This document shows positions 45,270-58,000 of a stretch of 64,000 nucleotides of DNA, in pieces. The translations under genes were made by a program, and so were the position numbers. The stretch spans positions 14,013,001 to 14,077,000 of the forward strand of contig NC_079376.1 in NCBI RefSeq assembly GCF_021018895.1. The letters run 5' to 3'. Below the pieces are notes generated by a model. That model made no database searches, had not been told where the DNA came from, and saw nothing but the letters and a program-made list of their open reading frames with translations. Position 1 is the stretch's first letter; every line of letters begins with the position of its first letter. Source of the DNA: Seriola aureovittata (lineage: Eukaryota > Chordata > Actinopteri > Carangiformes > Carangidae).

Positions 45270-46260
45270 AAGATTGTGATCGTCACTGCCACTAGATGTA
45301 GCACCAGACCAAAACAAATGCGTCGTGGGCCACAGCTCCGGCCTTTCTTAGGCCACAACCCCCGCTTCCGTCCCTTCATGTTCTCAGTCAATAAGGTGTT
45401 ACGAAGTCCAGTGGAAGAGGCCACTAAACACACAACAGGGAGCATAAATGAATTAAGTTACCCTGTGTACACCAGAGCCACCAAACACCATCTAGCCGCA
45501 ATCATTAGCCCACGCTAGCATTGCCGTGATATGCTCCTAGCTAGCCACAGCAACATTTGCCCAACACATTTATAATATTGCTATCAGCGAGTCAGCTAAT
45601 GCTAACATTTCTTCTCTAACCAGTCACGAGTGAAAACAGACATGTAACATAATGTACCTATCAAGTTACTTACTAGGAGAAGAAAAGCCAGTTCCGAGTC
45701 ATGCTGGAGCCCTTTAGCAGTTCGTGTGGTTCTCCATCTCGGTGAAGCCACACCTGTATTAGCTCCACAGTCTAATTGGGAAAAGACTTGTCCTTTCACT
45801 TGACCGCTGGGGCTGGGAACAGGAATGACTGATGAAACCGGTAAAAACTTTAAAAAACTTTATAGATGTTTTGACAGGTCACCGACCGACCAGGATTGAG
45901 CTGGTAGTCTCCATGGCCAGTCCACCTGTGCTCTGCTCTCATCTCTTTCTTTGTCAGAGTCTTTTTTAGGCGAAAAGTGTGATTTTCTTCAGTGGAGGAC
46001 ATCCTTGAAGGCCGCTTTCACCTGAACACCTTACTGCACTACGCCATATTGCATGTGGGAGGTGCCAGTGAGTTTAAAAATGTGGGGAGGGCCAATGGTT
46101 TAACAGGGAGGGACTCACGTGCACTAACATGCACAGGTACATGCACTAACATGCACTCGCGGCTAAACTGGCTACCAAAACTAAAAACTTGGATTAGAAA
46201 ATATATGGAGGCTGTTTGCTCCGGACATCATCCCTCCATTATACATTTACATACAAAATA
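45270..46260. other. GC-richer block of unknown origin
   Basis: Differs in composition from both flanks, with CTAGCTAGCC (45537-45546) and GCTAATGCTAAC like those near fish promoters, and short tandem CATGCACTAACATGCAC phrases (46126-46156). It may be an old insertion or a promoter-like segment. No gene model can be supported. Confidence 0.3.
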
Positions 46261-46899
46261 GTTCTTTCTTATGTAATTGGTAAAATTTTTCCAGCTGATT
46301 AGGGAAAAGAAGCAAAAGACTGTGCAGTGGACAGAATATTTTTATCCAGATGTTGTTAAATAACCCTCTGGGTTTTTATTTATTTTTTGTTTGTTTTTTA
46401 AAAATCTCTTTTTTTTTTTTTTTTAAAGAGTATCTATTTTTGGAAAGTCAGATGCTTAGTTGTGCTTAGGCACAATGTGAAGCTAACATGAGGACTGCTA
46501 GAAAGAGATTTATTGTACATTCTACTCTTTTAACCTGATGAAAAGACAGTAAATTTACAAAACTACTCAAGATACACAGGAGAAACAGTCACTACTTCTT
46601 CTGCAGCTTCTTTGTCACAACACAGGTTAAGAGGAATAATGAACATATGTCTGGAATTGTGTGACTGCAAACAATAAAGCTTGTACTGCATGGCATACTG
46701 TAATCAGTAATCAGTGTCTCATATAACTAATCATTATCTGATATTAACACGTGTTTGTTAATGTCTTCTATTAATCCTTGGTTCTTACAGTGGAGACACC
46801 TTTTACTCTTGAGCCGGTCAAACTGTATTTGACCGGTTGTTGTTTTTTGTTGTTTCTTTGTTTGTTTTTTTCCTTTTCTTTAAAATTGTAGAAAGTTTC

Positions 46900-49800
46900 A
46901 GTATTGCAACAAGCCCAAACAGTAAAAAGTGATGAAATGAGAGGTACAAGATGACAACCCATTTATTTAGTAATACATTCTGCAAACTAGAAATTTTATT
47001 CAAACTTCAAAGGCTAAAAAATGAAAGAAAGGAGGGAAAGAAGGGGAAAATTTTTAAGGAGCAAGGAGAAAAATGCATCAATTCACAAGCAAGGAATGCA
47101 ATTTGTTCAATCAACAACACAAATAGTACAATTTAGTTCAGGGAACAAAGCTTTTTTAAACATTTTCCTTTTTTGCCATTCCTTTGGAGCTAGAACATAA
47201 TACAAAATATACAGTTATTGAACTTTGTAAAATCACTCACAGAGGCCTCTGAGAAGCATTTGAATAAACATTGACAATACTTATCTACAGCACTCTAAAG
47301 CTATTCTTGAAGGTAATCATAAATATAGCAGACATGAATGTATGTATGCACATTTTGAATGCTTACGAGGTTACCATGTTAAAACACTTGCATTTGTTAA
47401 AAGTATGACATCATCTGCAGTGGAAAGTTAAATAAGCTTTCAAGACCGAAATTCAATAAGATAGGAAAAAAAAAAAGCATACAAACCAGCAATGGTTGAA
47501 AAGTTGTACCTTGTGACAACCAGGACAAAGTCACTTTGTTGATAGCTTAAGTACCCTAACATGGAGACAGTTTTTAATCTGTAAGAGTGTAACGTCAGCA
47601 GCATTACTCCTCATAGTGTTTTGTTGAACAAGTACTTTAGGGGGCAACATGAGATTGGGTAAGGCAAATCGGTGAGCTTATTTATGAGCTGAAAAAGGTC
47701 AGCAAAGTGAGGCTCAGGTCGCCCTGCAAGGGGACAAATAAAACCACCACTGCTAAGGGTCACACAGTAAACGCCACCACTGAGGTACATCAATATGTAC
47801 AAGAGGGCGCAAGCATTTTAAAATCTCTTCAACTTCTGCCAGGTAGTCCTCCGTACAAGAATATACAGGATGCATTCCAGGCAACCAAAGGTAACTCTGT
47901 AAATAGCTTTATATTCTTTTTTTCTACAATAACAATTTTCTGAAAAAAAAAGCTGATTATACAGATGATCAGTGCATATGACTATTGTCATTTAGTCACA
48001 CCTATTTTCTCACACATCTCACATTTCTAAAACCCTGAACTTTCAACAATTCTAGATTGGAGCTAAGTGAGCATCACACAAGTGGAAAAAGTTGGTGAAA
48101 TTACACAGGTGAGCATCTGAGGACACTGTTTGTGAGGGGTGGATCAGCTTACACAACAAGGCCAATAGTGTTCCTAGTTGCTAATATAAATTATCATTTG
48201 TAGTAGCCACCTAAATCATTACTTGTTTTGTACTATTTGGGGAGAACCGTATGAAAACGGCTCTGATTAAAGTGAACTGCTTTCTGAACAGTTTGGATCT
48301 ACATAGCATGACACAAAAACACTTCCTATAAATGTTATGAGGTATTTCAGTTCATGAAAAATTATAACAAGGAGAGAATAGATGCTTGGGGGGATTTTTT
48401 CTCTTTTTTTTCTTCTTTTTTTTGGGTAAATCTTTTGTTGAGGAAAGGGAATTAATATAAAACACCCAGATGTGACAAATCACAGCCAAATCACTGTCAA
48501 TAATCTGCTAACATTCCAGCTACAGCAATTTCTCTTAAAAAATGTTAATTTCTACATTTATAATTTTCTGAAATAAGTCTCAGCATCATTTAAGGGCCGC
48601 ATCATGAATTGTACAATTTCTGGGATAAAATGCAGGACAGTCCAGTGGCAGGGGTGTATCAATGGCTTCAAGATGCAAGGAAATGTGTTTGTTCTTTATT
48701 AAACTTGAAGAAAAAAATTGCGTGAAATGTTGCTTTAAGGGTCATCAACATCTACCAGATTTGCAACAAGCGGCTGGGTGCTGAAAACTGTTTGATAAGA
48801 GAGACATTTAGTGTACTCGCTTAACAAATGCAGGCAATGCAGCAGAAAAAAAGAGCTTACAGATGAAATATAAACTGCTTAACTAAATAAAATTAAAGAC
48901 AAGGCATTATATGCACTGAGTTTTTTCTCAAACACTCTGGATAGATTGAGTTTTTGTTTTACATGATGTGAGTACAGTAGTAGGCTATGTGTAAGTAAAC
49001 CAAAAAGATGTGAATTGAAAGACATTTTTACTGTTCTGCTGTTTTCTTTTTTTTGTTGTAATTTTTGCTTTTTCATGGGAAGGAATAATCAGTGAAATCA
49101 CATTTTCATGCAAACAAACACAAAGAAATCAATTTCCTGACATGTTATTCATGTTTTTAGTAAGATGACTGTTTAAAGGTACCCTATGGAGTTTCCACTG
49201 TGAACATAGTTAGGTTTACATTCAAAACTGCTTAAAACATTGTCTTTAAGGCTTATCAAACAATTCCATACCTCACACAACATTTCAAAGGCTTTTCTTT
49301 TGTTTGGAAGCCTGCACTTTTTGCATCAGTTTACAGTGTTATTGTCTCTAATCGGTTCAGTGGCACTTCTATGCCAAGTTACCATGACACCACCTGTTGA
49401 GACACACATCGCTGCTTCCTGTAGCTGGCGGAAGTGCATTTCATGTCATACCATGTGCTTGTCCTGTACTTTTGTCCTTGTGCACGTGCTACTGGAGCAA
49501 GGATCCACTTATCATAACATTTCTCTACAGCACCACCAGTGGTCAAAAACTCCACAGAGTACCTTTAAAAACTATCAACAAAACATTTCAAAATAAAGTT
49601 GCTCTCTAATACCTCAACACTTTTAACATCTTTTGCAGGGTTACAGCTAGGCTCTCCTTTATATTGTTACGTCTTGTAATATAGCCTTCGCAATTCTGAG
49701 TGGTCTTTGGCCTTTTTGCCACAAAAGCATATAATGAAGCAGCTAATTTAGGATTATAGTCAAAGTTAAAATCTGTACTTTGTTAAAGATTTTATAATTT

Positions 49801-51995
49801 GCTACCCACCACAAAGCGATGAAATAGTTAGGATTGTCATTTTGATAAATTAAGAATTGCAAATTTAGCACTACTATTGAGTATTATATAGATGAAACCC
49901 TCAGCGTTGATCAGAGGGACATCAAAGTGATTAGAGGGACACCTTTGTTTGCCAAAACACACAAAAATTCAACTAACCATCCCAAGACAAACCAGAATCA
50001 CATTTTGTCCATGGCAAAAAAAAACTAACTCAAGCAACATGATTTATTCCTTGAAAGTTTAAGTCAAAAATATATACATACATAAATTTCCAACAATGCA
50101 ATTTTAGACAAAAAATGGCAGAAAATAAATCTGAAATAAAACCATTTCTCTTCAAGAAATATATCTACTGTGTGTGTTAGATACAGATATAGTCAATGAC
50201 TATTCATCTTTTCAAGAGGGGAATCAACTGGAAAAAAAATGAACCCACAGATCATACACTATAGCAGCAAACTGTATTGTGCTCTGGCTTGTGGTGGCGA
50301 AGGGGAGGGTTTTAAGCAGAGCAAACCCAATGGGAATAAAAAGGTGCTATACAACCATGAGAACTCATTGCAGTTAGTGGATTTGTTCTTGGTTTGAAAG
50401 TCCAAATAAAGAGCATGTGGGAAAAAAAGCCTTGTAAGTTTTAGAGTCAACAGTTTCTCCTATCTTAAAACTAGTAATTGGGTGATTTTCTCTAAAACAG
50501 TCAGTGCTTAAACGGTTCACATCAGACAAATTATCAAATGTTAAAGGTAGAAGCTAAAAATCTATCTGTACCACGTACAAAAACTGAATCTCATGGAAAA
50601 AAACTTGGCATAGGCTGTCATAAAGCTGAAACAACTGATCATAAATTATATGGCACCCACAGTGGGCACTGGTAACAATGAATGTTTAGAAAGCAATATT
50701 AAAATATGACACAATAGATGTGTAAATTAGTCAAGACCTGACTAGCTGCAAACCATTGTACACCATGGGTAAATTGAACTACTTGTGTCATCTCAGATAT
50801 CTGTATAGTTCTGATATATAGCTTGAAGTTGTTCAAATAGCGTAACAGCATGTAAACTCTGTTATCCAAAGCTTTTTGGAATAAGAAGTAGTGAGAGCCT
50901 GTCTTGGGTTGATATGGAACAATGGCTGAAAAAAGGGGCAGGCAATGGGTAAGCACTGGGCAATTCCCTTAAGCTCCAGCCTTGTCTGTTGTCTGAACCA
51001 CCTCAGCAAATTTGAATTAGAGTCGCACACACAGATCTGCCTTTACACTAACGTACGTGCGCACATACATACACACAAGCACCCACGCACGCTTGCAAGT
51101 ATCTATCCGCACACACAAATGTGTTAACAGGGGTATTTTTTTTCATCAGACGCCTCAAAGAAATGAAAAAAAGATTTTTTTTTGCTTCACACTTCCAAAC
51201 TGAGAAACACTTTGCCATTATTATTCGAGCATGTACAGAAAACCACTTACAAAAATAAAATACAATAAAAAAAGCACAGGGAAAAAAATAATTAGGATTT
51301 AAATGGTTTGATATAGAGAGCTTACTGTGCTGTCAACTATACAATTTACCCGTTTCTTAAAGGAGCATAGACTAACTGAAAAAAAAGAAAGAAAGAACGA
51401 ACGAAAGAAAAGTAAAAGCGCAGAGACATTGTGCCTGGAGGACAAGCAGTAATATCCACTGAACAGACATTTGTTAGAATTCCAGAAGAGCAGGAAAAGG
51501 CAGATAGTGCATAAAAGGTTCTCTTTTTCATTTCTTTCATTTTTTAACTTAAAATCAAGCTGCATTAAATACAGGCTGTTTGTACAGGACAATTGCACTT
51601 CACAAAAACAGAAATATACAAACACACACAAGGAAATGTGAATCAAATTAATTACAGCAAAAAATTGTACTACTTAAGCTGATTATTTAACAAAAAGAAA
51701 GAAAACCTTGCGGACTCACTTGTTATGGATTACTTTAGAGGAGAATATTTAGGTGGGTGAACATAAATGGGAGACAAGACGGTGAGGATCCTGAACTCCA
51801 GAGTGGACTGGTGCTGCACTATTCCAGGTTTGTGTGCATGCAACTCCTCTTCCTCCTCCTCCTCCCATGAAATTCCCTTCTTAGAAACCAAAAGCTCAGA
51901 GTGACGGCGAGACAGACTGCTGAGCTGAGCTGCTGTGGGTCTTGAGAGGATGGTGGTTTGTAAACTCTATGCTGTGTTAGTGGTAGGAGGTTGTG
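46900..51995 (-). other. probable ppm1a 3' UTR and downstream flank
   Basis: No coding exon is visible. The stretch is AT-rich with several minus-strand AATAAA strings (for example near 50043 and 48694), and mammalian PPM1A has a multi-kilobase 3' UTR. Where transcription ends cannot be read from sequence. A 398-bp inverted-repeat element lies within it (49172-49569). Confidence 0.35.
49172..49569. mobile_element. 398-bp inverted-repeat element (MITE-like)
   Basis: Starts TTTAAAGGTACCCTATGGAG and ends with the near reverse complement, CTCCACAGAGTACCTTTAAA. No transposase. It lies in the probable ppm1a 3' UTR or flank. Confidence 0.7.
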
Positions 51996-52025
51996 TTACC
52001 ACATGTCGTCTGTGGATGCAGAGTC
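51996..52025 (-). CDS. ppm1a: ppm1a last coding exon (30 nt, DSASTDDMW)
   Basis: Only 30 coding bases, encoding DSASTDDMW and TAA, after acceptor CTTATTAAG and a 4.46-kb intron. The frame and the conserved PPM1A tail make the call firm despite its size. The exon continues leftwards as 3' UTR. Confidence 0.92.
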   Translation of the reverse strand, partial: DSASTDDMW

Positions 52026-55000
52026 CTTAATAAGAGAGGAGAGGAAGGAAAAACCCTTCAGACTCTGACTCTACATCCATGAGATCTCTAGTAAGAGCTG
52101 GACAGGTTTAAGCATGTATGATACAAACTGATAGATAATAAAAATCATCCAGGAGTTCATAGCAACATTTGTGTTTCAACAGCATCACCTTCAACATCTA
52201 GATGCTGGAGATAACAGTACATTTTATCAAATGTATTGTTATTTAAGAATGCAGCATTAATTCACTTCTCAAGTATACAACAGCTATACACCATGGCCAT
52301 AGAAATTTACTCATTTTCTGATATGTGTCAAACCTAATTGTAAGGCCACCTTGTTCTGTATCGTGGTTAACTTAACGCATACCAAGTACTGGTTAAGAAT
52401 ATGATTCAAGTTTATTCAACAATTTGCTGAACTCATAGCAAATATCTAAATTTTTAAAACAACTATTCTGGCGGGTTGATGCTATATGCTGTATACTGTA
52501 TGGAAGCTCTAAACTATAATCAAATGTGACACAATAATTGGCCTTACGATCTACAAACTAATCCATCTAACTGTAAATAGATGCTGCTGGAATTTATTTA
52601 CATGTGACATTATGCCCTCTATGCCAAAATGTGACTGATTGGGCTGAGGATATGATGAACTCATAAAGCAGACTGAGACACATGCCAGCTGTATGGTCAT
52701 ATTTAACAACAAGCAAATGTGAAATATAATAACTACATGTTAAGAGCTTAAGCATATACTTGTAATAATGGCTTCCATTATTTTCATAACTCATTTAAGT
52801 GCCATGTTATTTTACCACTACGTGTAGAATACTTCACTGACAATCTTGTTAGCCAATCCTAAGGAGAGGTTCCAGGAATGGAGGACTATCTACTAAAATA
52901 AACCTTATCAAAGCACATCCTTTCTTTATTGCGCAAATATGCTCTCCTGTACAACAGCTGAGCATAACAGCATATGAGTCACATATGCCAGTGAAAATTA
53001 GAAAGCAGCAAGTATAAGAATAAGACAACAGGATGAGCAAAATACAGAAGTTTCAGGGAGGTCTCCCAGACCATCAGTGCATGTTCTTGAACTAAGATTT
53101 GGAGCAAGTATACATGTGTATCCATTAAATTTTACTATGCATACTGAGCATACTTGCCATATTTTTTTTCTTTTGGGATGAGTCAACTTTCTCCTTATCT
53201 TACGTTCAAGTTGCTGTTTGAGCGTGCACTAGTCTGCTGCATCATTTAAATGAGTGCAACTTTCCGATCAGCCTTTGTATGAGCAGATACCCAATATATA
53301 GTTGGTCCAAAAGTCTGAGACCGCTTTCCCTCTGACCCCACTGTATAAATATTGGAGGAAAAAAAAATTTGATTGGACACCCATAATGTTTATGCATGGA
53401 GTAACATCACCTGGGTGCAGTAAGTGAGCTGTCCGTGACTAAGCTGTCTGCTAGTAGACAAACTAGCTTCAGAAGCTTTCTGCTTCAGGATATCATTACA
53501 GTTTCTGTAAAGGTCTACAAATAATAATAATAATAATAATAATAACAATAGGTAATAAACATTTTTGTTTTGCCAAATTAATGAAACACCACAAAGAAAA
53601 ACAAAAAAACAAAAGAATGATAGAATTGCACCTCCCTACATTGTGCCGAACAAACACCTCAAAGCTTCCCTTCATTCAGGCCATTTACATTTCATTTTTG
53701 TACTATTACCATTTACCGTTTAAAATATTTGCCTTTACTTTCATTTTACAAACAAACACCCTGTATACCGAAATACGAGTAGCATACTATATGAAGTTGA
53801 TTTTTTTTTATGAAAGTAAAGTATATACATTTTTTGTTTGTGTGTTATTGTTATTATTGTACCAAAACATTTTTGAAATTTTAGTCTTTTGCACTGCTGT
53901 GATTTTTATGGATAGAAATTGTCGATGTAATTCATGAAAGGTATTTTGACGAATATTTTCCATAAAGACAAGCAAACAAAATGGAAAATGTGTAACAGTA
54001 AGGTATGTCTTAGACTAAGTTTCTCCTCCTATTTAAAATGTCAATATTATGATTTCGGCTGTTTATAAATTGCCCACATGGTCCAGCCCTTAGGAAGTAG
54101 CTTCTGTTATGTTATTGCCACTTCTTTGTTGTGAATCACAACTTAAAAAGAAAAAAAAAAACCCTTCTGAATTCCAGGAAATAGTACTGGCAGTTGTCAA
54201 ATGTGATTATTTCTGGTGTAGGCATAATCATTACCCTCACAGAGATAATTAAATATACCTACCACAGAGTCTCCAAGGTTATTCACAGATTACACACAAA
54301 GCATCAGAAGTTGTATTCAGCTGGGCTGACCTATTGCCACATAGCACTGTATGCAGTCTGTATGCAGCTGTGTTCTTGATTACATCCGACATCCTTTCTT
54401 GTGGAGATTTTAGTAATATGTTGTGCTTTTCCACAATAGTGACCAGAATGACACTCTGTTCACAAGTTTTACTAAATAATGCAATCAATTGTACTGCCCT
54501 AATGATCCCATGGCATTTTCTGTATTCTGTGGTGGTACAATACGAGTTTATAAAGGGCTATTAGGATTTCTTCAAAGATCAACACCATGCCTTAATAAGG
54601 GTTCACATCTGACAGTGAATATGTTATATATTCAGCCAAACATTACCTATTAATGTGAAGGTCTCATCCGTAGAACTAAAAGACAGAACGAGCTGGATGG
54701 ATACATCCAGGCAAGGATATAAGACAATATCTTCAGTGCTGAAATTTTACAAATCACAGCAGGCTCCATGACTAACTAAGCAACCAGGCAAGGTGGACAG
54801 GTTTGACCACAACACCAAGGACGACTCAGACAGTGCAACAGATGAGAGCTATGATGAAAGATGTGACTGGGGGGATTTAAAAAAAAAAAAATAAAATACA
54901 AAGAGCTGAATGACAGAATATCAGTGGTTTTAAAAAGGAGGCACATAAAGACTGAGAGCACGACTCAAACAGACCGTGTGGTCTATTAAAACCACAGAAC

Positions 55001-58000
55001 TCTTCAGTTACAATGCTACGTGCTGTCAAGCATGGTCCTAAAAGTATCATTTCATTTGCAGCAGCTACAATAACACTAACAATGAACTTGGCCAAATATA
55101 GACAAATTCTAAAGGGGAATAAAGTGAGATATAGTACTAAATACAGGTGATTAAAAAGAAAGTGTACTACAGGTGTAACAGTACAGTCACCTCACTATTA
55201 GGTATGATGCACTGGATTTTTGAATCAATAAAATCAAAAACATTTATATTTGTTTCTCTTTAAGTCTTAATTAATATGTTGATATGCAAATTTATTTTGA
55301 TGATTTCATATTTTAAGTGTGAAATACTATGCAACATTAATCTTAGAGTCGTTTGGTGCTTAGGCCAGACTTCAAATTTGAATTTCATTAAGAATTATTG
55401 TAATAATCTTGAGAAAGATGACACAAATGTGTCCAAGGAGACCTTAAGGTTGAAATGCTGCCAAAGGTGGATCAAATTACTACTCAATTAAAAGCCCAAA
55501 TACAGTAACAAATACTGTGTATGGTTTCTCAAGAGCCGCTTTCAATTAATTTGCAAACATTTCCAAGAACCTAATTTCACTTTCTACCATGGAAAAGCTT
55601 TGTGTGGAGTGGTGGCAAAGAAAACCTTAATTTAGCCCATTTTGTATTTAGGCTACACCACATAATACAGACAAGTCAAGGGCCTGATGGCGTTCTAAAG
55701 GTACCCTAATTTCAGAAATAATTCAGTGTGTGAAAGTAATTCAAAAAGTCCATCATACAAACATGAAATACTGAAACAAAGTGCCAATTTTTCATGGTCA
55801 AGGACAAGATGAGCTGTGCACAATTATATAGCTGAGCCAGTGAACTTATCTGATGAAAATTTAAAAGCACCATATCTGACTAGACGAGGGCAGCTTTGTG
55901 GTCTGTTTGTATACAAAGGACTAATGAGCAATGCTCCTTTAAAATCAGTAGGTAAGAGAATGCAGTTTTTATTCCATCCACACAAACGGCAGATAATTTC
56001 ACTTATTAGCTCTTTCCTCTTTGATTTAATGAGCACTAATTATTGAAATCAGATCATGTGGTATGAGACTGAGCCTTTTTTGGCACAGGACCTGCAATGC
56101 ACTTGTGGTCCTTTGTCAAAATTAAAGCAAGCTTTGTGACTGAAGAATCACTATGACTATTTAAGAGAAACAATTGGACCATTTTCTGCTGGTGTCACCC
56201 ATACAGAAAATTGTAGTATTGCAACAATTGATGCTTTTATCCATTTTCTCCGTTTTTTAGATTTGCATAAACTGGGCAGAAGGCATAGAGATACCCTTGA
56301 CAGGTCACTATGTCCTTACATTATGAATAAATCTCACTTGGCAACAAGTCTACGTCCTTGTTCCATTTTGTTGAATACTACTGACATGCATAAAATTGGT
56401 TAAAACTTGCTCGTCACACAACAACAAGCATGCATACTCCAAACAAAGCACACTTACTGGGAGTTAAAGACAAGCTGGGATACTTACTGTGTCATCACTT
56501 CGGTAGGGGTTGAGTTTGTTGTACACCGCTTCAATAACACTTCGTCTAAGGGAAGGAAACAGTATATAAATATTAAATATTAGTTTTCATTCAAATTTTT
56601 AAAAATGGAAAATTGTGATTAAACTGACAATAACTTTCAGAAAGAAAGATTTGTCATTACTTGATGATGTCCTTGTCAATTCTAACCACAAGGTTCACTC
56701 ACTTGCTTGCCAGCTCTCCTCCAGGGGGGAGGTTAGGGATGCTCTCAGATGCTAACGTCCGCATAACATGGACCAAATCCGGGACACCTTCATCCCCCTG
56801 CTTTTTGATGATCTCTGTTAGAAAACAAAATTATATTGTTTTGGATCCTTTACAAGAATGTACAAGAGTGCTTCTAAAAAATGATCTGATTGATTTGTAC
56901 ATATTTACATGTGCAAAACAAAGTGTGGCAGAGGAATGTTATACTTGAAACCCCCTTATTGATCATGTTTAGACTGAAGAATATTAGAGTATGGTTGGGT
57001 TTTGTTAATATTGAAATGATGCACTTTAATACTGTTTTATAATAGAAACACTCCCATTCATTAATATAAAGGGGGTGAAGAGAGAGCCAATAGACGTTTT
57101 TGTATCAGACTACACATGTCTGTTCATCTTGGAAGATGGATCCCTGCTCTATGGCTTTTCTGAGGATTCTTAATTTTTTGGGGGGGAGTTTTTCCTCAAG
57201 TAAATAAAGGAGTCTAAGGGTTTTGTATTCTGTGTAGACTTTTAAGCCCTTTGAGGTAAATTTGTGATTGTGGCCTCTATAAATAAAAACACACCGACTG
57301 CCTCCTGATAGAAAGTATAGGTTTGGTAGTGTAACACTCACAGGGAGTGGCAATCATTTTTGAGATGTATGGCCACCTCCCCAACAAAGCTCTGGTTGAG
57401 AAATACCTTTTCCTGGTTGTCAAGTCACGATTGAACAAAGAGTGTTAAGATGAAATCATCACCAATTTTCCAAAACACTAAAAATGGCACTGATGTGTAC
57501 TGTAACACACAATGGATTGTAAATAGTTAAGTTCTTTGCTCAAAAAAGTTAATGTAATTCATGGTTGTGTATTTTGGATCTTGGACTCCTAAGCTTACGT
57601 GATCAAAATCTATTGACCAAAACACATAATTACAAAAAGTGAGAACAAGTATTCAACAGCGTGATAAGTTACTTGCTTCAACATATGTATGTCAGGTAAG
57701 ATTCAACATTCCTCTAACAGAATAGGCCTTTAGCTTAAAGCATTTTCAATAAAATCTTTAAACATTTGAGTTGTGCCAATAAACTTTACTTTATGTGTAG
57801 AGACTGAACGCTGAAGCTGTTAGTTAGTGTTTCAAACCACACCCTCCCTCTCTCTAGTCTCTCCAGCATGATTATAACATACATAACAAACAATTTAACA
57901 TAATCATTGTAAACTGTTGATAGAGACCTTCCTGAGATATTATGTGTGATCTAATTAAATTAAATCACAAATAATATATCAGGAAGGTCTAAATTAAATT

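Noticed and set aside
47797..47811. CTCF-like string GTACAAGAGGGCG
   Set aside because: Only 10 of 13 core positions match; too weak to list as a site.
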